Source: Clostridia bacterium
GTDB taxonomy: Bacteria > Bacillota > Clostridia > Oscillospirales > Acutalibacteraceae
Assembly: GCA_900771185.1 (NCBI GenBank)
Contig: CAAGND010000059.1
Location: 1-10,037, forward strand
DNA: 10,037 nucleotides
Direction: 5' to 3'
Notes under the pieces: model-generated
Told to the model about the DNA's origin: nothing
Seen by the model: the letters and a program-made list of their open reading frames with translations, nothing else
Databases searched by the model: none
Program-made: the position numbers and the translations under genes
Part shown: positions 1 to 6,146 of the stretch, one piece after another
How the letters are laid out: each line of letters opens with the position of its first letter
How positions within the stretch are numbered: the first letter of the stretch is position 1

Positions 1-40
1 ATGACAGCCAGCTTAAATCAACTCCTGAAAATAAACCGAT

Positions 41-124
41 TGTCATTCTGAGGAACGAAGTGACGAAGAATCTTGGAGGATTTCTCTGAGCCTTAAAAGA
101 TTCTTCGCTGCGCTCAGAATGACA
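41..124. repeat. Imperfect inverted repeat (hairpin / MITE-like intergenic element)
   Basis: The left arm at 41-74 begins TGTCATTCTGAG and ends CGAAGAATCTT. The right arm at 97-124 reads back as TGTCATTCTGAG...CGAAGAATCTT, so both ends of the arms pair while the middle differs, the left arm being 6 bases longer. The ~22-base loop has no coding content. Such CATTCTGAG/AAGAATCTT elements recur in intergenic regions of gut Clostridia, as far as I recall; that is memory, not shown here. No transposase or target-site duplication is visible. Confidence 0.6.
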
Positions 125-149
125 GGATTTTATATTGTGCGAGTTTGGC

Positions 150-231
150 GGGCGATTCATGAATCGCCCCTACGGGTTGCTCGGTTGTTTTTCGGCTGGT
201 TTTTTCGACGGGCGAACACAGTTCGCCACTA
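150..231. repeat. Composite palindromic repeat, copy 1
   Basis: The unit starts with a perfect 20-base palindrome (150-169, GGGCGATTCATGAATCGCCC), continues CCTACGGGTTG, passes through a T-rich stretch, and ends with a second inverted repeat (GGCGAAC at 211-217, GTTCGCC at 221-227) followed by ACTACGA. The same arrangement recurs about 196 bp downstream. No ORF in it is convincing. Confidence 0.75.
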
Positions 232-293
232 CGAATTGAATACAAAATTCATCTTCTAACGTCTGATGTCTAAAATCTAATTTATATTTGACA

Positions 294-340
294 CCTCATC
301 CGTCACGGCTGCGCCGTGCCAACTTCCCCTCAAGGGGAAG
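294..340. repeat. Double-hairpin intergenic repeat
   Basis: Two adjacent hairpins follow CCTCATC: CACGGC-TGC-GCCGTG at 304-318 and CTTCCCCT-CA-AGGGGAAG at 323-340. Neither has a T-run, so they do not look like terminators. The element sits directly between the two copies of the composite palindromic repeat. Confidence 0.65.
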
Positions 341-345
341 GCATC

Positions 346-428
346 GGGCGATTCGTGAATCGCCCCTACGGGTTGTATAGTTGTTTTTCGGTCGGCCTTT
401 TTCGGAGGGCGAACGTAGTTCGCCACTA
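346..428. repeat. Composite palindromic repeat, copy 2
   Basis: This is a direct repeat of 150-231. The palindrome at 346-365 differs from copy 1 by one base (GTG for ATG in the centre). It is followed by the same CCTACGGGTTG, a T-rich spacer, and the second inverted repeat GGCGAAC (408-414) / GTTCGCC (418-424). The central bases of the palindromes differ while the arms are kept, which suggests that pairing is maintained. A shorter degenerate match to the unit's tail (CCACTACGAA, followed by an AT-rich stretch) lies near 468-495. Confidence 0.75.
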
Positions 429-522
429 CCGCCTGACACCTGCTAAATTTGAAAAGCGCAGAGGTTTTCCACTACGAACTAAATATAAATTTCATTGTTC
501 AGCGTTTAACACATATAAACAT

Positions 523-555
523 ACCCTCACACAACAAGGTGTGAGGGTCGTTTTT
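523..555 (+). terminator. Terminator-like hairpin
   Basis: A perfect 10-bp stem (ACCCTCACAC at 523-532, GTGTGAGGGT at 539-548) with a 6-base loop is followed by CG and a run of five T on the plus strand. No gene upstream on this strand lies inside the window, so it either ends a transcript from the left of the window or belongs to the repeat cluster. Confidence 0.45.
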
Positions 556-564
556 GCAAACTGA

Positions 565-728
565 ACGGTCAAAAAATCTTTGATTTCTTGCGGCTGTCGG
601 AGCTTGCACCGTTTTTGTTCTAACACAGGCAATCAGGTGCCTAGCACCGTCCAAATTCAGTGAAGATTGTGCTCCCATTGAATTTGGGGATCTCCCCCAC
701 GGGGGGGGGACATCTTGCCGGAGTTATA
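565..728. other. Gene-free stretch downstream of melA with short inverted repeats and a G9 tract
   Basis: Nothing coding is seen here. It contains GGTGC-CTA-GCACC (636-648), a 9-bp inverted repeat CCAAATTCA (651-659) / TGAATTTGG (679-687), and CCCCC (694-698) opposite nine consecutive G (701-709). On the minus strand these lie just 3' of melA, where a terminator would be expected, but none is followed by a clear T-run. Confidence 0.5.
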
Positions 729-2048
729 TCAGTGATATTCAGGCAGCCATGAGCCGTGAGTTTCGATGAGGTCATCGCACATTCTAACGATATCATCAAT
801 CGAAAGCTCAGAGGAGGCATGCGGGTCAAGCATCACAGCCTGATAGATATGTTCTTTTTTCTTTGTCACAGCAGCCTCGATAGTCAGAAGCTGGACATTG
901 ATATTGGTCATATTCATGGCGGCAAGCTGAATCGGAAGCGGCGGCTGCACGCAGGGCTGCACGCCATACTTGTTGACAAGGCAGGCAACCTCGACACAGG
1001 CCTCGGCGGGCAGATTGGGAATAAGCCCCGTGTTGAGCACGTTTCCGCCTATCTTATAAGGAACATCCGTCACCATAGCCTCCATGATATAAGAAGCATA
1101 TTCCTTTGTGCGATTATGCGTCACATCGTTATTTATATACTTCTCGCGGCTGCTCTTCCAATCCTCTATCTGCTTGACACAGCGGCGTGGATATTCATCA
1201 AGCGGAATATTATATCTCTCAATAAGTTCCGGATATTTGCTCTTGATGAACAGGTTGTTATATTCGGCGTTGTGCTCGCTCGACTCCGTGCAGTAATATC
1301 CAAGCCGACGGATATACTCATAACGGACGAGATCCTTTTTGTCCCTGTCCCCGCTCTCGAGCACCTGAGCCGCTCTTTTCCTGATTTCGGGATAGAGATC
1401 GGTGCCGTCCGCATCATATATCTCAAGCAGCCAGCCCATATGGTTGATTCCCGCTATGCGCTCCTTTATCGGCTCGTGATACTCGATTTCCAGCGCCCTG
1501 AGCAGTCCCCTTGAACAGCCCTGCACGCTGTGGCACAGCCCGACGGTCTTGATGCCCGTGTATCTCTGCATATAGCCCGAGAGCATCGCCATTGGGTTTG
1601 TGTAATTCAGGAACCACGCATCGGGGCAGACCTCCTGCATATCGCGGGCAAAATCCTCAAGCACGGGAATTGTGCGCAGCGCTCTGAATATTCCGCCGAT
1701 GCCCATTGTATCGGCTATCGTCTGGCGCAGACCGTACTTTTTTGGCACCTCGAAATCGATAATTGTGCAGGGGTCATAAAGCCCCACCTGGATGGCGTTG
1801 ACCACGAAATCGGCCCCTTTGAGCGCCTGCTTGCGGTTTTCAACTCCGAGATACTTTCCCACCACCGCTCTCGATTCATTGATGTTCCTGTTCATCGAAT
1901 CGACCATGACATAGGACTCCTCAAGTCTCTGAGCGTCAATGTCATACAGCGCTATCTCACATTCCCGAAGAGATGGAGTGCACATCACATCACCCAGAAC
2001 GTTCTTGGCGAAAACCGTGCTGCCGGCTCCCATAAAAGTAATTTTCAT
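729..2048 (-). CDS. melA: Alpha-galactosidase, glycoside hydrolase family 4 (MelA-like)
   Basis: A 439-residue cytoplasmic enzyme predicted to hydrolyse melibiose and related alpha-galactosides. GH4 enzymes use NAD(H) and a divalent metal in an oxidation/elimination mechanism. The N-terminus carries a Rossmann dinucleotide site (GAGSTVFAKNVLGD, residues 7-20). GH4 motifs follow: GGIFRALRTIP (118-128), NYTNPM (148-153), the metal-ligand cysteine in GLCHSVQG (C172) and histidine in GINHMGW (H203). Blocks such as YYCTESSEHNAEY and PLDEYPRRCV closely follow E. coli/Bacillus MelA as I remember them, and the length is near the usual ~450. The start is supported by GGAG 8 bases upstream. The gene lies 38 bp downstream of metH on the same strand, so read-through is plausible although the functions are unrelated. 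No sugar transporter or regulator is nearby. Confidence 0.93.
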   Translation of the reverse strand: MKITFMGAGSTVFAKNVLGDVMCTPSLRECEIALYDIDAQRLEESYVMVDSMNRNINESRAVVGKYLGVENRKQALKGADFVVNAIQVGLYDPCTIIDFEVPKKYGLRQTIADTMGIGGIFRALRTIPVLEDFARDMQEVCPDAWFLNYTNPMAMLSGYMQRYTGIKTVGLCHSVQGCSRGLLRALEIEYHEPIKERIAGINHMGWLLEIYDADGTDLYPEIRKRAAQVLESGDRDKKDLVRYEYIRRLGYYCTESSEHNAEYNNLFIKSKYPELIERYNIPLDEYPRRCVKQIEDWKSSREKYINNDVTHNRTKEYASYIMEAMVTDVPYKIGGNVLNTGLIPNLPAEACVEVACLVNKYGVQPCVQPPLPIQLAAMNMTNINVQLLTIEAAVTKKKEHIYQAVMLDPHASSELSIDDIVRMCDDLIETHGSWLPEYH

Positions 2049-2074
2049 CTGTTCAGCTCCTTATTTTATAAATT

Positions 2075-2086
2075 CCGCATATGCGG
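2075..2086. repeat. Perfect 12-bp palindrome between metH and melA
   Basis: CCGCATATGCGG abuts the metH stop codon and lies just upstream of the melA ribosome binding site. It is too short and lacks a T-run for a good terminator. It could be a regulator site or a weak hairpin in the intercistronic RNA. Confidence 0.45.
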
Positions 2087-4468
2087 TTATTCTGTAAAAA
2101 CTTTTTCCGCAATGCCCACCGACTCCATGGCGTCCGCGGCATAGAAATCCGCACCTATCTGTCTGGCATACTCGGCTGTCAGCACCGCACCTCCCACCAT
2201 CACCTTGCAGTCAAGACCGCGGCTGCGGATAAGCTTTATCGTCTCCTCCATTGACGGCACGGTGGTTGTCATCAACGCGCTCAGCCCGACAAGCTTCACG
2301 CCGAGACGCTGCGCCTCATCAGCTATTTTCTCACACGGGACATCTTTGCCCAGGTCTATAACCTCATAGCCGTAATTTTCGAGCATGACTTTGACGATAT
2401 TCTTGCCGATATCGTGAACGTCACCCTTGACCGTTGCGATAATTATTTGACCCTTTGTCTCCTGCTTGCCGCCCGCCGACAAGACCTCGTTGACCGCGGC
2501 AAACGCACTCTGCGCGGCCTTTGCGCTTTTCAAAAGCTGCGGCAGGAAGATGCGGCTTTCCTCAAAGCTCCTGCCGACCTCATCGAGCGCGGGCACAAGA
2601 TATGAATTTATCACCGTCTGCGGCTCCGTATTTTTAAGACGCTGTGCGGCTATCTCATAGGCGCGCTCCTCAAGCCCGTCAATAACGGCGGAGATCAGCT
2701 CATCACGCTTGTCGGTCTTTATCTGCTGTGGCTGTGCGGGCGCGTCCGAAAACCTCGCGATATAACCCGCGCAGTCCTCATCAAAGCCGTTGAGAGCGTT
2801 ATATGAATAATAAGTATCCATCATGGCGGTGCTTGACGGGTTAATTATCGCCGCGTCAAGACCCGCTCTGAGGGCAAGCGCGAAGAAGGTCGAGTTGATC
2901 CTTTCACGCTGAGGAAGCGCAAAGGAAACATTTGAAACTCCGAGAATCGTTTTGACGCCGAGTTCTTTCTTTATCATCGAAAGCGCATCGAGCGTGATTT
3001 TCGGCGCAAGCGCGTTTGCACTGACGGTCATGGTCAGAGCGTCGACTATTATGTTTTTTCTGTCAATTCCGTATTCCGCGGCTGTTTCGACTATGCGTCT
3101 CGCTATTGCCAGCCTGCCCTCCGCTGTCTCCGGAATACCGTCATCGTCAAGGGTGAGAGCCACCACTACTCCGCCGTACTTCTTAACGAGCGGAAAAATG
3201 CTGCGCATAACCGACTCCTTGCCGCTCACGGAGTTGACAAGCGCCTTGCCGTTATAATACCTGAGCGCCTGCTCCATAACCTGCGCCGAGGCCGTGTCAA
3301 TCTGCAGGGGCAGCGTTGTCGAGGACTGGAGCAGGGAAACGGTTTTGAGCATCGCCTCGCACTCATCAATGCCCGGAAGTCCCGTGTTGACATCAAGTAT
3401 ATGCGCACCGTCCGCCTCCTGCGCAACGCCCTGTGCGACAAGATACTCATAGTTTTCTTCAATAAGCGCTTGTTTGAGCAACTTCTTTCCTGTCGGATTG
3501 ATGCGTTCGCCTATTATCACGGGAGCGTTCCCTATCTCACAAGCTTTGGCAAAGGAGGAAACCACGGTTATCCCTTTATCCCTGACCGGGACAGGGCTGA
3601 CCTCAGAACACGCGCGAACCGTTTCAGCGATATGCCCGGCAGTCGTTCCGCAACATCCGCCGAGTATCAGCGCCCCTGCCTCCGCAAACGAGCGCATACT
3701 GTGCGCGAAACCGCGGGCGTCTATATCATATCCCGTCACACCGTCCCTGACCACTGGCAGTCCGGCATTGGGGGTGATTATCACGGGAACAGAGGCGCAG
3801 GCAAGAAGCTGTTCGACAACCGGACGCATATTCTCCGGTCCTTGTCCGCAGTTGATTCCCAGCGCATCCACGCCCAATCCCTCAAGCAGAGAAACGGCGC
3901 ACGCTGCATCTCCGCCGGTGAGCAGTCTGCCGTTTTCATCGAAAGAAAATGTCGCGAATACCGGCAGGTCACAGCACTCCTTGGCGGCAAGCACTGCCGC
4001 TTTCATCTCATACGCATCTGTCATCGTCTCTATATATATGAGATCGGCGCCGTTCTTCACACCGGCCTCAATCATCTCACGGAAAGCGCAATATGCATCG
4101 TCAAACGGCAGATCGCCCATGGGCGCAAGCAATCTCCCTGTGGGGCCGACATTGAGCGCGGCAAAGCACTCCCGTCCGCTCCGGTCAATCGCTGTTTTCA
4201 CATTCTTCATCGCCGATGCGACAACCTGCTCCACACTGTATTCAGACTCAAGCTTATATCTGTTTGCTCCGAAAGTGTTCGCGGTGATTATATCGCTCCC
4301 GGCGTTGATATAAGCCGAATGTATCCCGACCAGCACCTCCGGATGAGTTATATTCCAATCCTCCGGAGCCGTCCCCGCTTCAAGACCTGCCGCCTGAAGT
4401 GCGGTTCCCATCGCCCCATCGCTGAAGATTATCCGTTTTCCTATCACATCTCGTATATCTCTCATCAT
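2087..4468 (-). CDS. metH: Cobalamin-dependent methionine synthase (MetH), form lacking the reactivation domain
   Basis: This 793-residue enzyme transfers the methyl group of 5-methyltetrahydrofolate to homocysteine through cobalamin. Domains in order: homocysteine-binding barrel (~1-290; DGAMGT at 17-22, zinc ligands C207 in GINCG and C272/C273 in GGCCGTT), pterin-binding barrel (~305-570; GERINPTGKK at 320-329), cobalamin cap (~585-665), and cobalamin-binding Rossmann domain (~670-793) with DVHDIG at 683-688, whose H685 is the lower axial ligand. The protein stops where the AdoMet-binding reactivation domain of E. coli MetH would begin. Such short forms are usual in Clostridia and Thermotoga, where a separate reactivase is expected. 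The start is one of two adjacent ATGs; GGTGG upstream sits 3 bases from the first and 6 from the second, so the second may be used (one residue shorter). A promoter is visible at 4497-4525; I see no S-box or B12 riboswitch in the very short leader. Confidence 0.95.
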   Translation of the reverse strand: MMRDIRDVIGKRIIFSDGAMGTALQAAGLEAGTAPEDWNITHPEVLVGIHSAYINAGSDIITANTFGANRYKLESEYSVEQVVASAMKNVKTAIDRSGRECFAALNVGPTGRLLAPMGDLPFDDAYCAFREMIEAGVKNGADLIYIETMTDAYEMKAAVLAAKECCDLPVFATFSFDENGRLLTGGDAACAVSLLEGLGVDALGINCGQGPENMRPVVEQLLACASVPVIITPNAGLPVVRDGVTGYDIDARGFAHSMRSFAEAGALILGGCCGTTAGHIAETVRACSEVSPVPVRDKGITVVSSFAKACEIGNAPVIIGERINPTGKKLLKQALIEENYEYLVAQGVAQEADGAHILDVNTGLPGIDECEAMLKTVSLLQSSTTLPLQIDTASAQVMEQALRYYNGKALVNSVSGKESVMRSIFPLVKKYGGVVVALTLDDDGIPETAEGRLAIARRIVETAAEYGIDRKNIIVDALTMTVSANALAPKITLDALSMIKKELGVKTILGVSNVSFALPQRERINSTFFALALRAGLDAAIINPSSTAMMDTYYSYNALNGFDEDCAGYIARFSDAPAQPQQIKTDKRDELISAVIDGLEERAYEIAAQRLKNTEPQTVINSYLVPALDEVGRSFEESRIFLPQLLKSAKAAQSAFAAVNEVLSAGGKQETKGQIIIATVKGDVHDIGKNIVKVMLENYGYEVIDLGKDVPCEKIADEAQRLGVKLVGLSALMTTTVPSMEETIKLIRSRGLDCKVMVGGAVLTAEYARQIGADFYAADAMESVGIAEKVFTE

Positions 4469-4496
4469 TATCCACCCAAAACGATTTTATAAGAAG

Positions 4497-4525
4497 ATTA
4501 TACCAACAGGCAGGAGAATTATCAA
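4497..4525 (-). promoter_or_regulatory. Sigma-A type promoter for metH
   Basis: On the minus strand TTGATA (4520-4525) and a perfect TATAAT (4497-4502) are separated by exactly 17 bases and would start transcription near 4490, about 22 bases before metH. The -35 box overlaps the end of the phage scaffold remnant, so the metH promoter directly borders the foreign DNA. Confidence 0.75.
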
Positions 4526-4599
4526 GAAAATGTTGACCTCACTTTGTTATGTTTCTCTGTGTAGTGTTCACCTAAAATTTCTTTAAGCCAGTCCAACAT
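4522..4599 (-). pseudogene. Truncated start of a phage scaffold gene (Gp20-like)
   Basis: ATG at 4599 is preceded by GGGGAAAGGA with good spacing and opens 25 codons before a TGA. The peptide begins MLDWLKEILGEHYTE, which resembles the opening of phage minor structural/scaffold Gp20 proteins (typically M-x-W/F-L-K-E-I/L-L-G-E-x-x-x). The similarity fades after about residue 15, as expected if the gene was cut and joined to chromosomal DNA. In many Siphoviridae-like phages the scaffold gene directly follows the minor capsid gene, and here it lies downstream of such a remnant on the same strand. Recognition rests on a short stretch from memory, so it is tentative; the alternative is a chance small ORF. 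Confidence 0.5.
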
Positions 4600-4690
4600 A
4601 ATTTGTCCTTTCCCCTGCTTCCTTTTTTTGCTCGGTCAGTTCCGATTCGGCAGGTCACCATTTTGCTCCGGGTGGCGGATAATTTTGGAT

Positions 4691-4728
4691 ATAAAAACAG
4701 CGCTTTGCATTTGACTGCAAAACGCTGT
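4691..4728 (-). terminator. Rho-independent terminator after the 46-residue ORF
   Basis: A 13-bp stem with one G-U pair on the minus strand (plus-strand arms 4697-4709 and 4716-4728, 6-base loop) is followed on the minus strand by TTTTAT. It lies 18 bases beyond the stop codon of the small ORF at 4747-4887. The wobble pair forms only in minus-strand RNA, which supports that orientation. Confidence 0.75.
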
Positions 4729-4746
4729 GATTATTGAGTTGTTATT

Positions 4747-4887
4747 TCATCGATAACAATAGTAATCCTGGTAGTCCGGATGTCTAAAAACAAACGGTGT
4801 CCAGACATATCCGTTTATCAAAAGCCGGTCGTAGTGATATCCTCGACGGTGCAAATATGCATACCGCGAAAAGCTTATAAGCCACAT
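4747..4887 (-). CDS. Small Tyr-rich ORF, 46 residues, unknown function
   Basis: ATG at 4887 is preceded by AAGGAGGTGG at a proper distance, one of the best ribosome binding sites in the window, and the frame ends at TGA just before a strong terminator. That arrangement argues for a real gene despite its size. The product starts MWLISFSRYAYLHRRG and ends YQDYYCYR; it has nine tyrosines, four histidines/cysteines in total spread over the chain, many arginines, and no clear membrane segment or signal peptide. I do not recognise it. It sits between the candidate immunity gene and the scaffold remnant, so it may be a small phage structural or accessory protein, or a further immunity or regulatory element of the toxin locus. 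A terminator at 4912-4946 separates it from the upstream gene, so its expression depends on read-through or on a promoter I cannot see. Confidence 0.6.
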   Translation of the reverse strand: MWLISFSRYAYLHRRGYHYDRLLINGYVWTPFVFRHPDYQDYYCYR

Positions 4888-4911
4888 ATTCTACCACCTC
4901 CTTGTAGGCAT

Positions 4912-4946
4912 AACAAAACCGCCTTACTTTCGCTTGGCGGTTTGTT
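4912..4946 (-). terminator. Terminator between candidate immunity gene and small ORF (possibly bidirectional)
   Basis: The minus strand reads AACAAACCGCC, a 12-base loop, then GGCGGTTTTGTT, directly after the immunity stop codon at 4952. The stem includes 5 GC pairs followed by complementary A/T tracts that can serve as the T-run. The plus strand also shows TTTGTT after the stem, so it could act both ways. Confidence 0.65.
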
Positions 4947-4951
4947 ACTTA

Positions 4952-5311
4952 TTATTGATCTTCTTCGTCGAGAGTATCTTTTCCGAAAGCTTTTATATAG
5001 CACTCGGTGAGTACTCTTTTAACGAGCGGAGCTTCTCCTTCGTCCAATACCCCGTCAAGGCGGCCTTTGAGCAGATCTTCATAATAGAGATAAAGTTCGT
5101 CGCTCATAGCCTCGGTAAGGTCGTTATTGTCTACTTCCCATTTTATCAACGGAAGTAAAACATTGAGGCGTTCGGCTTCCTCAAGAATGCTCTCATCAAA
5201 ATCCGGAAGATAGCAATCTTCAATAAAACTGCCGCCTTTCAATTGTCCAACTGCTTTCAAGCAGTCATCAAACAATTCTTTTGTCCCTGAATAATCCAAA
5301 TCATATTTCAT
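4952..5311 (-). CDS. Candidate immunity protein for the adjacent deaminase toxin
   Basis: A 119-residue, strongly acidic protein, probably cytoplasmic, with no signal peptide or membrane segment. Its ATG overlaps the toxin stop codon by 4 bases (ATGA), and a GAGGAGA element lies about 10 bases upstream inside the toxin gene, so the two are translationally coupled. The chain looks mostly helical (LFDDCLKAVGQL, ESILEEAERLNVLLPLI, LYLYYEDLLKG) and ends in an acidic tail (DTLDEEDQ). I do not recognise a named Imm family. The immunity role is inferred from position, coupling, size and acidity, which are standard features of polymorphic toxin immunity proteins opposite a basic toxin. A terminator follows at once, so toxin and immunity form a closed two-gene unit. 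Alternatively it could be an unrelated small phage protein. Confidence 0.7.
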   Translation of the reverse strand: MKYDLDYSGTKELFDDCLKAVGQLKGGSFIEDCYLPDFDESILEEAERLNVLLPLIKWEVDNNDLTEAMSDELYLYYEDLLKGRLDGVLDEGEAPLVKRVLTECYIKAFGKDTLDEEDQ

Positions 5312-6126
5312 GTTTTTCTCATTCTCCTCTTCCAGACATCTCCCTCAACCTTTTTGTTTGAAATAACATTCACTTCGACATCCGGGTATAATTCTTTAAA
5401 CTGCTGCATTACGCCTTTACAGCTATCGCACATTCCTCGTTCAGAGAGCACGCTTATCTTTTTAAATGGCTTACTTTCATATAGATCGGCAAAATACTCA
5501 AAAAGTTTTGCTTCTGTATCTCGAAAGGTTCCTCGACGCATAGTTCCGTCGGTCTTCGGCACATCAATGTACTCAAAACGCCGAACTTCTTTAAGCCCGA
5601 TTAATTTCCCGGTTCCCGTATACCCCTTTGTCCCGGCGTCAAATTGGCTGTGAGCGTAGTACATACTCTCAATATCATCGTCAATATACGCGCCGGCAAT
5701 ATTTCCGCTCTTTTTGTACTTACTCGTGAACCGTGTCCTTTTCTCGACAATAACCGTTTTATCAAACCTTAAGATTTCATCAGTAGAGAAATTGCCCGAA
5801 TCTATCTTGTATTGATTCACAAAGCGATACTGCCTTTTAAGCGTTTTCCACTTTTCAGGATTATTATACTTTATTTCCAAGAATTCATCAAGAGAATCCG
5901 GCGCATTTTCTTTCAAGACTTTCGAATATCTTCCGAACTGTTCTTTGTTGTAGGAAGAAACCTGCGTCAATGTCTTCGGCGGATAGTATTTCAGCTTTCC
6001 TGTGAGAGGGTTTACATTATCAGCCAGCCATTCCTCCCACGTTGTATCGCCCGGCACAGTGACTGTTTTGCCGGTTTTTGGGTCTCTTGCGCGGCGTTTG
6101 AGGTTTTTCACGGTCTCTTCGTCCAT
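5308..6126 (-). CDS. C-terminal part of a phage minor capsid (MuF-type) protein fused to a deaminase toxin domain
   Basis: A 272-residue frame whose true N-terminus is lost. Residues 1-50 (RRARDPKTGKTVTVPG, TTWEEWLADN) match the tail of phage minor capsid proteins. Reading upstream of the ATG in frame gives RDRCTTVQA, like the Cys-containing end of the capsid domain, so this ATG is internal. It also lacks a ribosome binding site. Residues ~75-105 (LDEFLEIKYNNPEKWKTLK) resemble a linker common in such phage fusions. Residues ~155-260 look like a nucleic-acid/nucleotide deaminase-fold toxin (BURPS668_1122-like, Toxin_deaminase): RDTEAKLFEYFADLY supplies D203 and E205 in the place of the usual H-x-E, and SERGMCDSCKGVMQQF supplies zinc ligands C233 and C236, followed by YPDVEVNV. 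The toxin domain appears uninterrupted and the immunity gene overlaps its end. It is probably poorly expressed now. Family naming is from memory; the zinc-deaminase motif is directly visible. Confidence 0.75.
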   Translation of the reverse strand: MDEETVKNLKRRARDPKTGKTVTVPGDTTWEEWLADNVNPLTGKLKYYPPKTLTQVSSYNKEQFGRYSKVLKENAPDSLDEFLEIKYNNPEKWKTLKRQYRFVNQYKIDSGNFSTDEILRFDKTVIVEKRTRFTSKYKKSGNIAGAYIDDDIESMYYAHSQFDAGTKGYTGTGKLIGLKEVRRFEYIDVPKTDGTMRRGTFRDTEAKLFEYFADLYESKPFKKISVLSERGMCDSCKGVMQQFKELYPDVEVNVISNKKVEGDVWKRRMRKT

Positions 6127-6146
6127 CGCCTGAACAGTGGTGCAAC

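Noticed and set aside
41..428. CRISPR array
   Set aside because: Repeats are of several kinds, with only two copies of the best unit and no regular spacers or cas genes.
316..564. 82-residue plus-strand ORF
   Set aside because: It is built from the palindromic repeats and the terminator-like hairpin, has no ribosome binding site, and its peptide is not protein-like.
756..1514. 252-residue plus-strand ORF
   Set aside because: It lies antisense to melA, whose GH4 motifs are unmistakable; the antisense peptide shows no family features.
1530..2144. 204-residue plus-strand ORF
   Set aside because: Antisense to the start of melA and end of metH, with no recognisable domain or ribosome binding site.
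3401..4492. 363-residue and 279-residue plus-strand ORFs opposite metH
   Set aside because: They are long only because the high-GC metH reading frame leaves few stops on the opposite strand; the metH domains explain the sequence.
4469..4521. S-box or cobalamin riboswitch upstream of metH
   Set aside because: The predicted leader is only about 22 bases, far too short, and no conserved riboswitch core is visible there or upstream.
4780..5158. Two plus-strand ORFs of 74-76 residues
   Set aside because: They run antisense to the small ORF, the terminator and the immunity gene, and lack ribosome binding sites.
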